The notes below the pieces were generated by a model that did no database searches, was not told the origin of the DNA, and was given only the letters and a program-made list of their open reading frames with translations. 64,000 bases of DNA from contig NC_079881.1 in NCBI RefSeq assembly GCF_029227915.1, positions 31,411,501-31,475,500 of the forward strand, in the 5' to 3' direction. The stretch is from Hydractinia symbiolongicarpus (taxonomy: Eukaryota > Cnidaria > Hydrozoa > Anthoathecata > Hydractiniidae). The position numbers and the translations under genes are program-made. Each line of letters begins with the position of its first letter. Within the stretch, counting starts at the first letter, position 1. Shown piece after piece: positions 10,345 through 25,719 of this stretch.

Positions 10345-12615
10345 CTAGCTGTTTCCCGTGGAAGAATCCACTGTATTCCATTTAATTTATGTAGCAGATA
10401 TATGTCCATCAAAAAACAAACAATACAGCAGTGCGCATCTTACATCTGCATTATTATATAAATGACCAAAAAAATTAAAGGTTTTCAACAACTGCAGTAT
10501 TTATGTGACATTTAAAATCTAAATCTACTAAAATTACTTGGCTCTGACCATCTGACAAATGCGAAAATTATTCGGAAAGAAGTTTGCAAAAGCATTTCAA
10601 CATACATCTCACCCATAAAATTTAAATCACTCAAAACGCCACATATATACAAAAAAGCTGATCAATGTCAAACACAAATCTCTCTTATTGTATATGTTAA
10701 AATCAGTTAGTTTATTGCAAACCCTGCCAAAGGTTGACACACAATGTGAAAAATAAACAATAAATTGTGCCTCTGACAGAATTTTTTATCTAAGGTGTAA
10801 AAAAAGGGATTTGCAAGGACAAATTATAATGCAATAAAACATTATTTGATATATTGCATACAGTCCTTCTTCACCAAACTTTAGACAAAATGCCAACAAA
10901 ATAACGGTGTTTAAATCTAAAATTAATAAAGTCCTTTTAGCAATTTGCATGCTGTTTTACCATCAATAAAGTAAACAAAATTTCAAATATCACATAGTAT
11001 TCTGTCACAAATTTTCATAAAATATATATATAAGTCATAATGAGTCATTTTAAACAACAGCAATCAATCTGTATATAAGTTCATTTTATGTCAATTTTTG
11101 CACCAATTTTGCAACACAAAATACAAATTCTAAACAATACTAAAATCTCTTATTTTGGTCCTTCGCATACCGACGGTCTCCCACAAAAGTTTAATCAAAA
11201 TGTAAAAAATGAGAGGTAACGACAAAATCAAAGTTTGCAAAATTTAACTATTTCAGTACATATATCTACTGCATATGCCCTCTAAAACAATATTTTAATC
11301 CAAAATGCCAAAGAAAAACAGTTTGCAACAAAAATCAGTTATTTCGATAATATTGCATACACTCTTTCCTCACAAAAGCTTCACAAACTGTAAAAAAAAG
11401 AATGGTTGTAGGGAGTGCTTCTGATTCAACAAAAAAAGTTTTTTTGACATATTGCATCTAGCCTTTACCCATTAAGTCTTACACAAAATTTCCAAAACTA
11501 TATACGATTTAGAACACATCAAATTTAAATCGAGAAGGATCAGTCATTTCGACATATTGCACGGAGTCCTCCCCAGTAAGAATTTATACAAAATATAGAA
11601 AAACAAAGCTTGCAAGGTGTAAAATTGAATTCTTCTTCTGTGTATATATATATGGTCCTTCCTCGCAAAATTAACATAAAATGTCAAAAAGGTTCAGATA
11701 TAACATCTAACACAACAAAAATCAGTTCTATCAGTATATGTCATGCCATTGTCTTCCACCAAATGTTCCCCTTAAAGTTTCACAGACACAGTCTGTAAAT
11801 TAAAAACAACTAAGATCAGGTATTTTGGTCTATTTCATACCATTCTGTTCCAAATAACTTATAAAATGTAAAAATTGAGCGGTAAAACAGAAATGTCAAA
11901 AAGAAGAAAAAAATAGCTTACAAAGAGTATAAAATTGAAATCAACAAAGTAGCTCTTTTGGTGTATTAAATATAAGCCATACGCACAAAAGTTTACACTA
12001 AATGTAAGAAAATGGTTGTGTTTAGTAATTCTAAATTAAGAAAAGTCAGTTCTTTTAGCATGCTGATTAAGGTTTTTGCCCACAATTTAAAACAAATTAA
12101 ATTTACATTTTAAAAATAAGTAATTTTTATGATGCTGTCTGGCAAAAATAATATAATCAAAACTGAAAATAAAACATGAAAAAACCTTACAGAACCTTGC
12201 TATGATTAATTTATAACACCATGCTCTTCTTCAAATGTTTTTTTAAAGATTTATTTTGAATGAAAGAGTAGAGAATACTCAAAAAGAACAGCCATCTTTT
12301 TCGTAAACACAATTTCCGTTTTATGATAGGAACTTCATTTAACAGTCCGTATGCTTTGTGAATATCTAATACCGTTTCATATGTAGCCATACCTATATAT
12401 ATATGCTAACATAGAGTTTTTTGGCATATGGGTCTATATATTTATATCGTTATTAGCAGCGGGTTATATATTTACACCTTATGTGCGATTTCTATGAAGT
12501 ACATCCCTAATCTTTTAGTTAAATTTTAGCGTACAGCCACGTCATAAGAAAGTGACCCGTGATTTCCGTGTCGTGGACTCACACTTTACTCACGCAAGGG
12601 AATTAATATATAAGA
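10345..12615 (-). mobile_element. Non-autonomous Helitron, copy B (complete, 2,271 bp)
   Basis: Same element as copy A with identical termini (minus strand TCTTATAT... to ...CTAG), the hairpin at 10358-10371 and the same A/T insertion point. It is one base longer, from CGGTGTTTAAATC against CGGTTTTAAATC near 10905. Substitutions separating it from A include GAGCGGTAAAAC for GAGTGGTAAAAC and CATTAAGTC for CATTAAATC. It is a tandemly amplified copy within the 3,762-bp unit rather than an independent transposition, because both flanks and the insertion point are the same as for A. Confidence 0.82.
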
Positions 12616-14106
12616 TTAAGTCCCACATTCAATCGTTTCACTGTTAAAAGCCATGCAACCTAGTAGTACCGGAAAAATATCGCTAAATACATGTTGCTAC
12701 GAATATGTGACGCAACCATTGTAACTGAAGTAGATTGATACCGTTAGAAAGTCAATGAAGTGTAGTTTTTGAAACTGTCGCTATTTCTTCAGCGCGCGAT
12801 AGCGGCTAGGATTGGTCCCACAGTAAAGAATGACTTATTTATATAAATTCTGAAATGAAGCGCTACCACAGCGCCCAGTGTAATCGCTGAGTTCCGGCAA
12901 TCATGTCAAATTAAAAAGAATGTTATTTCTTGGAGTCCACTTGTCTCACTTATAACGTTTTTAAGGTCACAGTCCATAATCAGTTCAATTAAGTCCCACA
13001 TTCAATCGTTTCACTGTTAAAAGCCATACAACCTAGTAGTACCGGAAAAATATCGCTAAATACATGTTGGTACGAATATGTAACGCAACCGTTGTAACTG
13101 TAGTGGATTGATACCGTTAGAAAGACAATGAAATGTAGTTTTTGAAGCTGTTGCTATTTCTTCAGCGCGCGATAACGGCTAGGATTTTTCCCACAGTAAA
13201 GAATGACTTATTTATCTAAATTCTTAAATGAAGCGCTACCACAGCGCCCAGTGTAATCGCTGAGTTCCGGCAATGATGTCAAATTGAGAAGAATGTTATT
13301 TCTTGGAGTCCAAATCTCTCATTTATCACATTTATTAAATCACAGTCCAAAGTTTGTTCAATTAAGTCCCACAGTCAATTGTTTCATTGCTAAAACCGAT
13401 GCAACCTAGTAATATCAGAAAGATATTCCTAAATACAGGTTGGTACGAGTATGTGACCCAACCGTTGTAACTCAAACGGACTGACACCGTTAGGAAGTCA
13501 ATGAAATGTAGTTTTTGAAACTGTCAATATTTCTTCAGCGCGCGATAACGGCTAGGATTGGTCCCACAGTAAAGAATGACTTATTTATCTAAATTTTTAA
13601 ATGAAGCGCTACCACAGCGCCCAGTGTAATCGCTGAGTTCCGGCAATCCGGTCAAAATAAGAACAATGTTATTTCTTGGAGTCCAATTGTCTCATTTATC
13701 ACATTTATCAGGTCACAGTTTAAAGTTAGTTTAATTAAGTGCCACAGTCAATTGTTTTATTGTTAAAAGCGATGCAACCTAGTAATATTGGAACAATATT
13801 GCTAAACACATGTTGGTATGAATAGGTGACCCAACCGTTGTAACTCAATAGGACTGACACCGTTAAAAAGTCAATGAAATGTAGTTTTTGAGAATGTCGC
13901 TATTTCTTCAGCGCGGGATAACGGCTAGGATTGGTCCCGCACTAAAAAATGACTTTTTTATCCTTATTGTTAATTGAAGCGCTACCACAGCGCCCAGTTA
14001 AATCGCTGAGCTTCGGCTATCATGTCAAATTAGGAAGAATGTTATTTCTTGGAGTCCAATTGTCTCATTTTAACATTTATAAGGTCACAGACCGTAATCA
14101 TTTTAA
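12616..14106 (+). repeat. 373-bp satellite, block 3
   Basis: About four monomers between Helitron copies B and C, nearly identical to block 2 at 3,762-bp offset. One visible difference is CCGGCAATCATG here against CCGGCAAACATG in block 2. No gene is seen. Confidence 0.93.
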
Positions 14107-15888
14107 CTAGCTGTTTCCCGTGGAAGAATCCACTGTATTCCATTTAATTTATGTAGCAGATATATGTCCATCAAAAAACAAACAATACAGCAGTGCGCAT
14201 CTTACATCTGCATTATTATATAAATGACCAAAAAAATTAAAGGTTTTCAACAACTGCAGTATTTATGTGACATTTAAAATCTAAATCTACTAAAATTACT
14301 TGGCTCTGACCATCTGACAAATGCGAAAATTATTCGGAAAGAAGTTTGCAAAAGCATTTCAACATACATCTCACCCATAAAATTTAAATCACTCAAAACG
14401 CCACATATATACAAAAAAGCTGATCAATGTCAAACACAAATCTCTCTTATTGTATATGTTAAAATCAGTTAGTTTATTGCAAACCCTGCCAAAGGTTGAC
14501 ACACAATGTGAAAAATAAACAATAAATTGTGCCTCTGACAGAATTTTTTATCTAAGGTGTAAAAAAAGGGATTTGCAAGGACAAATTATAATGCAATAAA
14601 ACATTATTTGATATATTGCATACAGTCCTTCTTCACCAAACTTTAGACAAAATGCCAACAAAATAACGGTGTTTAAATCTAAAATTAATAAAGTCCTTTT
14701 AGCAATTTGCATGCTGTTTTACCATCAATAAAGTAAACAAAATTTCAAATATCACATAGTATTCTGTCACAAATTTTCATAAAATATATATATAAGTCAT
14801 AATGAGTCATTTTAAACAACAGCAATCAATCTGTATATAAGTTCATTTTATGTCAATTTTTGCACCAATTTTGCAACACAAAATACAAATTCTAAACAAT
14901 ACTAAAATCTCTTATTTTGGTCCTTCGCATACCGACGGTCTCCCACAAAAGTTTAATCAAAATGTAAAAAATGAGAGGTAACGACAAAATCAAAGTTTGC
15001 AAAATTTAACTATTTCAGTACATATATCTACTGCATATGCCCTCTAAAACAATATTTTAATCCAAAATGCCAAAGAAAAACAGTTTGCAACAAAAATCAG
15101 TTATTTCGATAATATTGCATACACTCTTTCCTCACAAAAGCTTCACAAACTGTAAAAAAAAGAATGGTTGTAGGGAGTGCTTCTGATTCAACAAAAAAAG
15201 TTTTTTTGACATATTGCATCTAGCCTTTACCCATTAAGTCTTACACAAAATTTCCAAAACTATATACGATTTAGAACACATCAAATTTAAATCGAGAAGG
15301 ATCAGTCATTTCGACATATTGCACGGAGTCCTCCCCAGTAAGAATTTATACAAAATATAGAAAAACAAAGCTTGCAAGGTGTAAAATTGAATTCTTCTTC
15401 TGTGTATATATATATGGTCCTTCCTCGCAAAATTAACATAAAATGTCAAAAAGGTTCAGATATAACATCTAACACAACAAAAATCAGTTCTATCAGTATA
15501 TGTCATGCCATTGTCTTCCACCAAATGTTCCCCTTAAAGTTTCACAGACACAGTCTGTAAATTAAAAACAACTAAGATCAGGTATTTTGGTCTATTTCAT
15601 ACCATTCTGTTCCAAATAACTTATAAAATGTAAAAATTGAGCGGTAAAACAGAAATGTCAAAAAGAAGAAAAAAATAGCTTACAAAGAGTATAAAATTGA
15701 AATCAACAAAGTAGCTCTTTTGGTGTATTAAATATAAGCCATACGCACAAAAGTTTACACTAAATGTAAGAAAATGGTTGTGTTTAGTAATTCTAAATTA
15801 AGAAAAGTCAGTTCTTTTAGCATGCTGATTAAGGTTTTTGCCCACAATTTAAAACAAATTAAATTTACATTTTAAAAATAAGTAATTT
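14107..15888 (-). mobile_element. Helitron copy C, portion left of the inserted block
   Basis: This is the CTAG-terminal 1,782 bp of a third Helitron copy, with terminal CTAG and hairpin at 14107-14133. It shares copy B's distinguishing variants (GTGTTTAAATC, CATTAAGTC, GAGCGG). It stops after AAATAAGTAATTT. In uninterrupted copies the next bases are TTATGATGCTGTCT followed by GGCAAAAATAAT. Those 14 bases are missing here, and the rest of the element resumes at 18599. Adding 1,782, 14 and 475 gives 2,271, exactly the length of copy B, so the 14-bp loss is the only net change apart from the inserted block. Confidence 0.82.
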
Positions 15889-16363
<475 letters not shown>

Positions 16364-16365
16364 AT

Positions 16366-18156
16366 ATGCTTGTATTTGCAGACAAAACCACAAACATATA
16401 CACCTTAACAGCAGAAGAACATTCGAAGCTACTCAAAGACAACGTCACAAAGACCTACAAAAAAGCGCCAAAGAACCTCGAAAGAGCGACCAACCTAGAA
16501 GCGCAACACATCGCCAGTTCGTACAACATTGACAAGAGAGCCGAATCCCTCGCAAGCAGCCCTGCTTTTATCACCCTCAAAGACCATAAGGAAAACTTCC
16601 AGACCAAGCTCCCATGTAGATTAATCAATCCATGCAAGAGCAACTTGGGGAAAGTAAGCAAATCTATCTTAGATCGAATCAACTCAGACATCAGAAATTC
16701 AATTCAAGTGAACCAATGGAAAAATACAGACGAAGCGATTTCGTGGTTTGATTCTATCGAAAACAAAGATGCATGTTCATTCATACAACTCGATATAAAA
16801 GAATTCTACCCCACTATAACTAAAGAGATTTTGAACGAAGCACTTGAGTTTGCAAAAATCTACACAACGATCTCAGATAAGGAATTGAGAACAATCAACC
16901 ACTGCAGAAAATCACTCCTATTTTTCAACAAGGAAGCTTGGACCAAGAAATTGACCAGTGACTGTTTTGACGTGACTATGGGTAGTTATGATGGCGCAGA
17001 AATATGTGAACTTGTGGGACTCTTCATATTGAATAAGCTTTCATCTCTAATTAACAAATCAGACGCAGGCTTGTATAGGGATGATGGTTTAATGGTTCTA
17101 CGCAATATGAAAGGGCGCAGTGTTGATAAGATGAGAAAAGACATTATAAAACTGTTCAAATCGATAGGATTCCAGATAGAAATAGTCACAGGGCTCTATT
17201 CTGTAGACTTTCTTGACGTAACCTTCAACTTGAAACACGGCACATACCAACCTTACAAAAAACCAAACGACACCATGCAGTACATACACACTTCTTCAAA
17301 TCATCCACAACAGATACTAAAGCAGTTGCCAATTGAAATAGCTGATCGTTTATCTAAAAACTCTTCAAATGAAGCAATTTTCGAGAAAGCGAAAGTCGAC
17401 TACGAAGATTCATTGAAAAAAAGCGGATATAAGAACATCAATCTGACGTTTACAAAAAAGAAAACCCGAAGAAGGAAGAAGAAACGTACGAGAAATGTAA
17501 TATGGTTTAACCCCCCGTACAATAAAAATGTATCAACAAACGTAGCGAGGAAGTTCTTATCTCTTATCAACAAACACTTCCATTCCGGATACCTGAAGAA
17601 GCTGTTCAACAAAAACAACATAAACGTCAGCTACAGCTGCATGGAAAACATGGCCACCATCATCAAATCGCATAATTCGAAAGTCTCGAAATCCGACACA
17701 CCAGTTACAGCAAGCTGCAATTGCAGAAGAAAACCCGAATGTCCATTGGAAGGAAACTGCCAAGTGACGTCTGTCATATACAAATGCGAAGTTACAGCAC
17801 CCGCTCACCAAAAGAAAGTCTACATTGGTCTGACTGAGAAATCGTTTAAGACAAGATTCAATGGCCACAAACAGTCTTTTAGCAACAAAAAGTACAAGAA
17901 CAGCACGTCACTTTCATCATACGTTTGGGACTTGAAAGAGAAAAGCAATGTCACCCCGACGCTCAAATGGTCGACCATCAAACAAGTACAAAGCTACACT
18001 AACAATTCACGAAATTGTCCTCTTTGTCTTCAAGAAAAATTTGAAATCCTCTTTTACAAAGACAAAAGTGAGCTTTTAAACAAACGCAGTGAACTCATTG
18101 CTAAATGTCGTCACACAAATAAGTTTCTTTTGGCTAATTATAAATCTAAGGACTGA
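16366..18156 (+). CDS. Penelope-like reverse transcriptase with GIY-YIG endonuclease (N-terminus missing)
   Basis: 596 residues with no internal stop or frameshift. The frame opens in mid-domain: residues 5-10 (ADKTTN) correspond to the conserved DKG-type motif usually preceded by a substantial N-terminal region, and an in-frame TAA lies at 16357-16359. The Met is therefore just the first available one. Reverse transcriptase motifs follow in order: AFITLKDHK (67-75), [13 protein letters not shown] (84-96), motif [10 protein letters not shown] (141-149), motif B MGSYDGAE (205-212), motif C YRDD (237-240) and VDFLDVTF (280-287), then the thumb-like [11 protein letters not shown] (306-316). A basic stretch, [13 protein letters not shown] (364-376), may be a nuclear localisation signal. 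Clustered cysteines (451, 453, 459, 465) precede the endonuclease, which has VIYKCEV (470-476), [21 protein letters not shown] split at 485-495 and 496-505, and a probable catalytic Glu in LQEKFEIL (555-562). The protein would nick target DNA and prime reverse transcription there. The subclade is not assigned. Confidence 0.9.
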   Translation: MLVFADKTTNIYTLTAEEHSKLLKDNVTKTYKKAPKNLERATNLEAQHIASSYNIDKRAESLASSPAFITLKDHKENFQTKLPCRLINPCKSNLGKVSKSILDRINSDIRNSIQVNQWKNTDEAISWFDSIENKDACSFIQLDIKEFYPTITKEILNEALEFAKIYTTISDKELRTINHCRKSLLFFNKEAWTKKLTSDCFDVTMGSYDGAEICELVGLFILNKLSSLINKSDAGLYRDDGLMVLRNMKGRSVDKMRKDIIKLFKSIGFQIEIVTGLYSVDFLDVTFNLKHGTYQPYKKPNDTMQYIHTSSNHPQQILKQLPIEIADRLSKNSSNEAIFEKAKVDYEDSLKKSGYKNINLTFTKKKTRRRKKKRTRNVIWFNPPYNKNVSTNVARKFLSLINKHFHSGYLKKLFNKNNINVSYSCMENMATIIKSHNSKVSKSDTPVTASCNCRRKPECPLEGNCQVTSVIYKCEVTAPAHQKKVYIGLTEKSFKTRFNGHKQSFSNKKYKNSTSLSSYVWDLKEKSNVTPTLKWSTIKQVQSYTNNSRNCPLCLQEKFEILFYKDKSELLNKRSELIAKCRHTNKFLLANYKSKD

Positions 18157-19073
<917 letters not shown>

Positions 19074-20537
19074 TTAAGTCCCACATTCAATCGTTTCACT
19101 GTTAAAAGCCATGCAACCTAGTAGTACCGGAAAAATATCGCTAAATACATGTTGCTACGAATATGTGACGCAACCATTGTAACTGAAGCAGATTGATACC
19201 GTTAGAAAGTCAATGAAGTGTAGTTTTTGAAACTGTCGCTAATTCTTCAGCGCGCGATAGCGGCTAGGATTGGTCCCACAGTAAAGAATGACTTATTTAT
19301 CTAAATTCTGAAATGAAGCGCTACCACAGCGCCCAGTGTAATCGCTGAGTTCCGGCAATCATGTCAAATTGAGAAGAATGTTATTTCTTGGAGTCCACTT
19401 GTCTCACTTATAACATTTTTAAGGTCATAGTCCATAATCATTTCAATTAAGTACCACAGTCAATTGTTTCACTGTTAAAAGTCATACAACCTAGTAGTAC
19501 CGGAAAAATATTGCTAAATACATGTTGGTACGAATATGTGACGCAACCGTTGTAACTAAAGTGGATTGATACCGTTAGAAAGTCAATGAAATGTAGTTTT
19601 TGAAACTGTCGCTATTTCTTCAGCGCGCGATAGCGGCTAGTATTGGTCCCACAGTAAAAAATGACTCATTTATCTAAATTCTTAAATGAAGCGCTACCAC
19701 AGCGCCCAGTGTAATCGCTGAGTTCCGGCAATGGTGTCAAATTAAAAAGAATGTTATTTCTTGGAGTCCACTTGTCTCACTTATAACATTTTTAACGTCA
19801 CAGTCCATAATCAGTTCAATTAAGTACCACAGTCAATTGTTTCACTGTTAAAAGCCATACAACCTAGTAATACCGGAAAAATAGCACGAAGTACATGTTG
19901 GTACGAATATGTAGCTCAACCGTTGTAACTCAAACGGATTGATACTGTTAGAAAGACAATGAAATGTAGTTTTTGAATCTGTCGCTATTTCTTCAGCGCG
20001 CGATAACGGCTAGGATTTTTCCCACAGTAAAAAATGACTTATTGATCTAAATTTTTAAATGAAGCGCTACCACAGCGCCCAGTGTAATCGCTGAGATCCG
20101 GCAATCATGTCAAATTGAGAAGAATGTTTTTTTCTTGGAGTCCAATTTTCTCATTTATCACATTTATTAGATCACAGTCCAAAGTTTGTTCAATTAAGTC
20201 CCACAGTCAATTGTTTCATTGCTAAAACCGATGCAACCTAGTAATATCAGAAAGATATTCCTAAATACAGGTTGGTACGAGTATGTGACCCAACCGTTGT
20301 AACTCAAACGGACTGACACCGTTAGGAAGTCAATGAAATGTAGTTTTTGAAACTGTCAATATTTCTTCAGCGCGCGATAACGGCTAGGATTGGTCCCACA
20401 GTAAAAAATGACTTATTTATCTAAATTTTTAAATGAAACGCTACCACAGCGCCCAGTGTAATCGCTGAGTTCCGGCAATCCCGTTAAAATAAGAAGAATG
20501 TTATTTCTTGGAGTCCAATTGTCTCATTTATCACATT
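19074..20537 (+). repeat. 373-bp satellite, block 4
   Basis: About four monomers between Helitron portions C and D. They match 22067-23530 at an offset of 2,993 bp (shared GATAGCGGCTAGTATTGG, AAATAGCACGAAGTACATG, CCGGCAATGGTG) much better than blocks 2 and 3. The block belongs to a different higher-order subtype from the satellite left of the retroelement. Its right end is the fusion with truncated Helitron copy D. No gene is seen. Confidence 0.92.
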
Positions 20538-22066
20538 TATATCAATTTTTGCACCAATTTTGCAACACAAAATACAAATTCTAAACAATACTAAAATCTC
20601 TTATTTTGGTCCTTCGCATACCGACGGTCTCCCACAAAAGTTTAATCAAAATGTAAAAAATGAGAGGTAACGACAAAATCAAAGTTTGCAAAATTTAACT
20701 ATTTCAGTACATATATCTACTGCATATGCCCTCTAAAACAATATTTTAATCCAAAATGCCAAAGAAAAACAGTTTGCAACAAAAATCAGTTATTTCGATA
20801 ATATTGCATACACTCTTTCCTCACAAAAGCTTCACAAACTGTAAAAAAAAGAATGGTTGTAGGGAGTGCTTCTGATTCAACAAAAAAAGTTTTTTTGACA
20901 TATTGCATCTAGCCTTTACCCATTAAATCTTACACAAAATTTCCAAAACTATATACGATTTAGAACACATCAAATTTAAATCGAGAAGGATCAGTCATTT
21001 CGACATATTGCACGGAGTCCTCCCCAGTAAGAATTTATACAAAATATAGAAAAACAAAGCTTGCAAGGTGTAAAATTGAATTCTTCTTCTGTGTATATAT
21101 ATATGGTCCTTCCTCGCAAAATTAACATAAAATGTCAAAAAGGTTCAGATATAACATCTAACACAACAAAAATCAGTTCTATCAGTATATGTCATGCCAT
21201 TGTCTTCCACCAAATGTTCCCCTTAAAGTTTCACAGACACAGTCTGTAAATTAAAAACAACTAAGATCAGGTATTTTGGTCTATTTCATACCATTCTGTT
21301 CCAAATAACTTATAAAATGTAAAAATTGAGTGGTAAAACAGAAATGTCAAAAAGAAGAAAAAAATAGCTTACAAAGAGTATAAAATTGAAATCAACAAAG
21401 TAGCTCTTTTGGTGTATTAAATATAAGCCATACGCACAAAAGTTTACACTAAATGTAAGAAAATGGTTGTGTTTAGTAATTCTAAATTAAGAAAAGTCAG
21501 TTCTTTTAGCATGCTGATTAAGGTTTTTGCCCACAATTTAAAACAAATTAAATTTACATTTTAAAAATAAGTAATTTTTATGATGCTGTCTGGCAAAAAT
21601 AATATAATCAAAACTGAAAATAAAACATGAAAAAACCTTACAGAACCTTGCTATGATTAATTTATAACACCATGCTCTTCTTCAAATGTTTTTTTAAAGA
21701 TTTATTTTGAATGAAAGAGTAGAGAATACTCAAAAAGAACAGCCATCTTTTTCGTAAACACAATTTCCGTTTTATGATAGGAACTTCATTTAACAGTCCG
21801 TATGCTTTGTGAATATCTAATACCGTTTCATATGTAGCCATACCTATATATATATGCTAACATAGAGTTTTTTGGCATATGGGTCTATATATTTATATCG
21901 TTATTAGCAGCGGGTTATATATTTACACCTTATGTGCGATTTCTATGAAGTACATCCCTAATCTTTTAGTTAAATTTTAGCGTACAGCCACGTCATAAGA
22001 AAGTGACCCGTGATTTCCGTGTCGTGGACTCACACTTTACTCACGCAAGGGAATTAATATATAAGA
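20538..22066 (-). mobile_element. Helitron copy D, truncated at its CTAG end (~1.53 kb)
   Basis: It retains the TC terminus but starts abruptly inside the element: satellite CTCATTTATCACATTTAT passes directly into Helitron TCAATTTTTGCACC. In copy A this point is near 7329, so about 745 bp including hairpin and CTAG are lost. Satellite and Helitron share TTTAT at the join, suggesting a short-homology deletion or exchange. Variants are mixed: CACAAAAGTTTAATC matches B and C, while CATTAAATC and GAGTGGTAAAAC match A. It cannot be an independent transposition because the 3' terminus is missing. Confidence 0.8.
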
Positions 22067-25000
22067 TTAAGTCCCACATTCAATCGTTTCACTGTTAAAA
22101 GCCATGCAACCTAGTAGTACCGGAAAAATATCGCTAAATACATGTTGCTACGAATATGTGACGCAACCATTGTAACTGAAGTAGATTGATACCGTTAGAA
22201 AGTCAATGAAGTGTAGTTTTTGAAACTGTCGCTATTTCTTCAGCGCGCGATAGCGGCTAGGATTGGTCCCACAGTAAAGAATGACTTATTTATCTAAATT
22301 CTGAAATGAAGCGCTACCACAGCGCCCAGTGTAATCGCTGAGTTCCGGCAATCATGTCAAATTGAGAAGAATGTTATTTCTTGGAGTCCACTTGTCTCAC
22401 TTATAACATTTTTAAGGTCACAGTCCATAATCATTTCAATTAAGTACCACAGTCAATTGTTTCACTGTTAAAAGCCATACAACCTAGTAGTACCGGAAAA
22501 ATATTGCTAAATACATGTTGGTACGAATATGTGACGCAACCGTTGTAACTAAAGTGGATTGATACCGTTAGAAAGTCAATGAAATGTAGTTTTTGAAACT
22601 GTCGCTATTTCTTCAGCGCGCGATAGCGGCTAGTATTGGTCCCACAGTAAAAAATGACTCATTTATCTAAATTCTTAAATGAAGCGCTACCACAGCGCCC
22701 AGTGTAATCGCTGAGTTCCGGCAATGGTGTCAAATTAAAAAGAATGTTATTTCTTGGAGTCCACTTGTCTCACTTATAACATTTTTAACGTCACAGTCCA
22801 TAATCAGTTCAATTAAGTACCACAGTCAATTGTTTCACTGTTAAAAGCCATACAACCTAGTAATACCGGAAAAATAGCACGAAGTACATGTTGGTACGAA
22901 TATGTAGCTCAACCGTTGTAACTCAAACGGATTGATACTGTTAGAAAGACAATGAAATGTAGTTTTTGAATCTGTCGCTATTTCTTCAGCGCGCGATAAC
23001 GGCTAGGATTTTTCCCACAGTAAAAAATGACTTATTGATCTAAATTTTTAAATGAAGCGCTACCACAGCGCCCAGTGTAATCGCTGAGATCCGGCAATCA
23101 TGTCAAATTGAGAAGAATGTTTTTTTCTTGGAGTCCAATTTTCTCATTTATCACATTTATTAGATCACAGTCCAAAGTTTGTTCAATTAAGTCCCACAGT
23201 CAATTGTTTTATTTCCAAAACCGATGCAACCTAGTAATATCAGAAAGATATTCCTAAATACAGGTTGGTACGAGTATGTGACCCAACCGTTGTAACTCAA
23301 ACGGACTGACACCGTTAGGAAGTCAATGAAATGTAGTTTTTGAAACTGTCAATATTTCTTCAGCGCGCGATAACGGCTAGGATTGGTCCCACAGTAAAAA
23401 ATGACTTATTTATCTAAATTTTTAAATGAAACGCTACCACAGCGCCCAGTGTAATCGCTGAGTTCCGGCAATCCCGTTAAAATAAGAAGAATGTTATTTC
23501 TTGGAGTCCAACTGTCTCATTTATCACATTTATCAGGTCACAGTCCAAAGTTAGTTTAATTAAGTGCCACAGTCAATTGTTTTAGTGTTAAAAGCGATGC
23601 AACCTAGTAATATTGGAACAATATTGCTAAACACATGTTGGTATGAATAGGTGACCCAACCGTTGTAACTCAAAAGGACTGACACCGTTAAAAAGTCAAT
23701 GAAATGTAGTTTTTGAGAATGTTGCTATTTCTTCAGCGCGCGATAACGGCTAGGATTGGTCCCGCACTAAAAAATGACTTTTTTATTCTTATTTTTATTT
23801 GATGCGCTACCACAGCGCCCAGTTAAATCGCTGAGCTTCGGCTATCATGTCAAATTAGGAAGAATGTTATTTCTTGGAGTCCAATTGTCTCATTTTAACA
23901 TTTATAAGGTCACAGACCATAATCATTTTAATTAAGTCCCACATTCAATCGTTTCACTGTTAAAAGCCATACAACCTAGTAGTACCGGCAAAATATCGCT
24001 AAATACATGTTGGTACGAATATGTGACGCAACCGTTGTAACTGAAGTGGATTGATACCGTTAGAAAGTCAATGAAGTGTAGTTTTTGAAACTGTCGCTAT
24101 TTCTTCAGCGCGCGATAGCGGCTAGGATTAGTCCCACAGTAAAGAATGACTTATTTATCTAAATTCTTAAATGAAGCGCTACCACAGCGCCCAGTGTAAT
24201 CGCTGAGTTCCTGCAATCATGTCAAATTGAGAAGAATGTTATTTCTTGGAGTCCACTTGTCTCACTTATAACATTATTAAGGTCATAGTCCATAATCAGT
24301 TCAATTAAGTACCACAGTCAATTTTTTCACTGTTAAAAGCCATACAACCTAGTAGTACCGGAAAAATATTGCTAAATACATGTTGGTACGAATATGTGAC
24401 GCAACCGTTGTAACTAAAGTGGATTGATACCGTTAGAAAGTCAATGAAATGTAGTTTTTGAAACTGTCGCTATTTCTTCAGCGCGCGATAGCGGCTAGGA
24501 TTGGTCCCACAGTAAAGAATGACTCATTTATCTAAATTCTTAAATGAAGCGCTACCACAGCGCCCAGTGTAATCGCTGAGTTCCGGCAATCGTGTCAAAT
24601 TAAAAAGAATGTTATTTTTTGGAGTCCACTTGTCTCACTTATAACATTTTTAACGTCACAGTCCATAATCAGTTCAATTAAGTACCACAGTCAATTGTTT
24701 CACTGTTAAAAGCCATACAACCTAGTAATACCGGAAAAATAGCACGAAATACATGTTGGTACGAATATGTAGCTCAACCGTTGTAACTCAAACGGATTGA
24801 TACTGTTAGAAAGACATTGAAATGTAGTTTTTGAAACTGTGGCTGTTTCTTCAGCGCGCGATTACGGCTAGGATTGGTCCCGCAGTAAAAAATGACTTTT
24901 TTATCTTAATTTTTATTTGAAGCGCTACCACAGCGCCCAGTGCAATCGCTGAATTTCGGCAATCATTTCAAATTAAGAAGAATGCTATTTTTTGGAGTCC

Positions 25001-25719
25001 ACTTTTCTCACTTATAACATTTATAAGGTCAAAGTCCAAAATCAGTTCAATTTAGTACCACAGTCAATCGTTTCACTGTTAAAAGCGATGCAACCTAGTA
25101 ATATCAAAAAAATATCGTTAAATACATGTTAGTACAAATATGTGACCCAACTGTTGTAACTCAAACGGACTGACACCGTTAGGAAGTCAATGAAATGAAG
25201 TTTTGGAACTGTCAATATTTCTTCAGCGCGCGATAACGGCTAGGATTGGTCCCACAGTAAAGAATGACTTATTTACCTAAATTTTTAAATGAAGCGCTAC
25301 CACAGCGCCCAGTGTAATCGCTGAGTTCCGGCAATCCCGTCAAATTAAGAAGAATGTTAGTTCTTGGAGTCCAATTGTCCCATTTATCATATTTATCAGG
25401 TCACAGTCCAAAGTTAGCTCAATTAAGTCCCACAGTCATTCGCTTCATTGTTAAAAGCGATGCAACCTAGTAATATCAAAAAAAATATCCTAAATACATG
25501 TTGGTACGAATATGTGACCCAACCGTTGTAACTCAAACGGACTGACACCGTTAGAAAGTCAATGAAATGTAGTTTTTGAAACTGTCAACATTTCTTCAGC
25601 GCGCGATAACGGCTAGGATTGGTCCCACAGTAAAGAATGACTTATTTACCTAAATTTTTAAATGAAGCGCTACCACAGCGCCCAGTGTAATCGCTGAGTT
25701 TCGGCAATCATTTCAAATT

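Noticed and set aside
16455-17868. Antisense frames of 63-103 codons within the Penelope-like coding region
   Set aside because: Shadows of the real sense frame, with no homology or independent signals.
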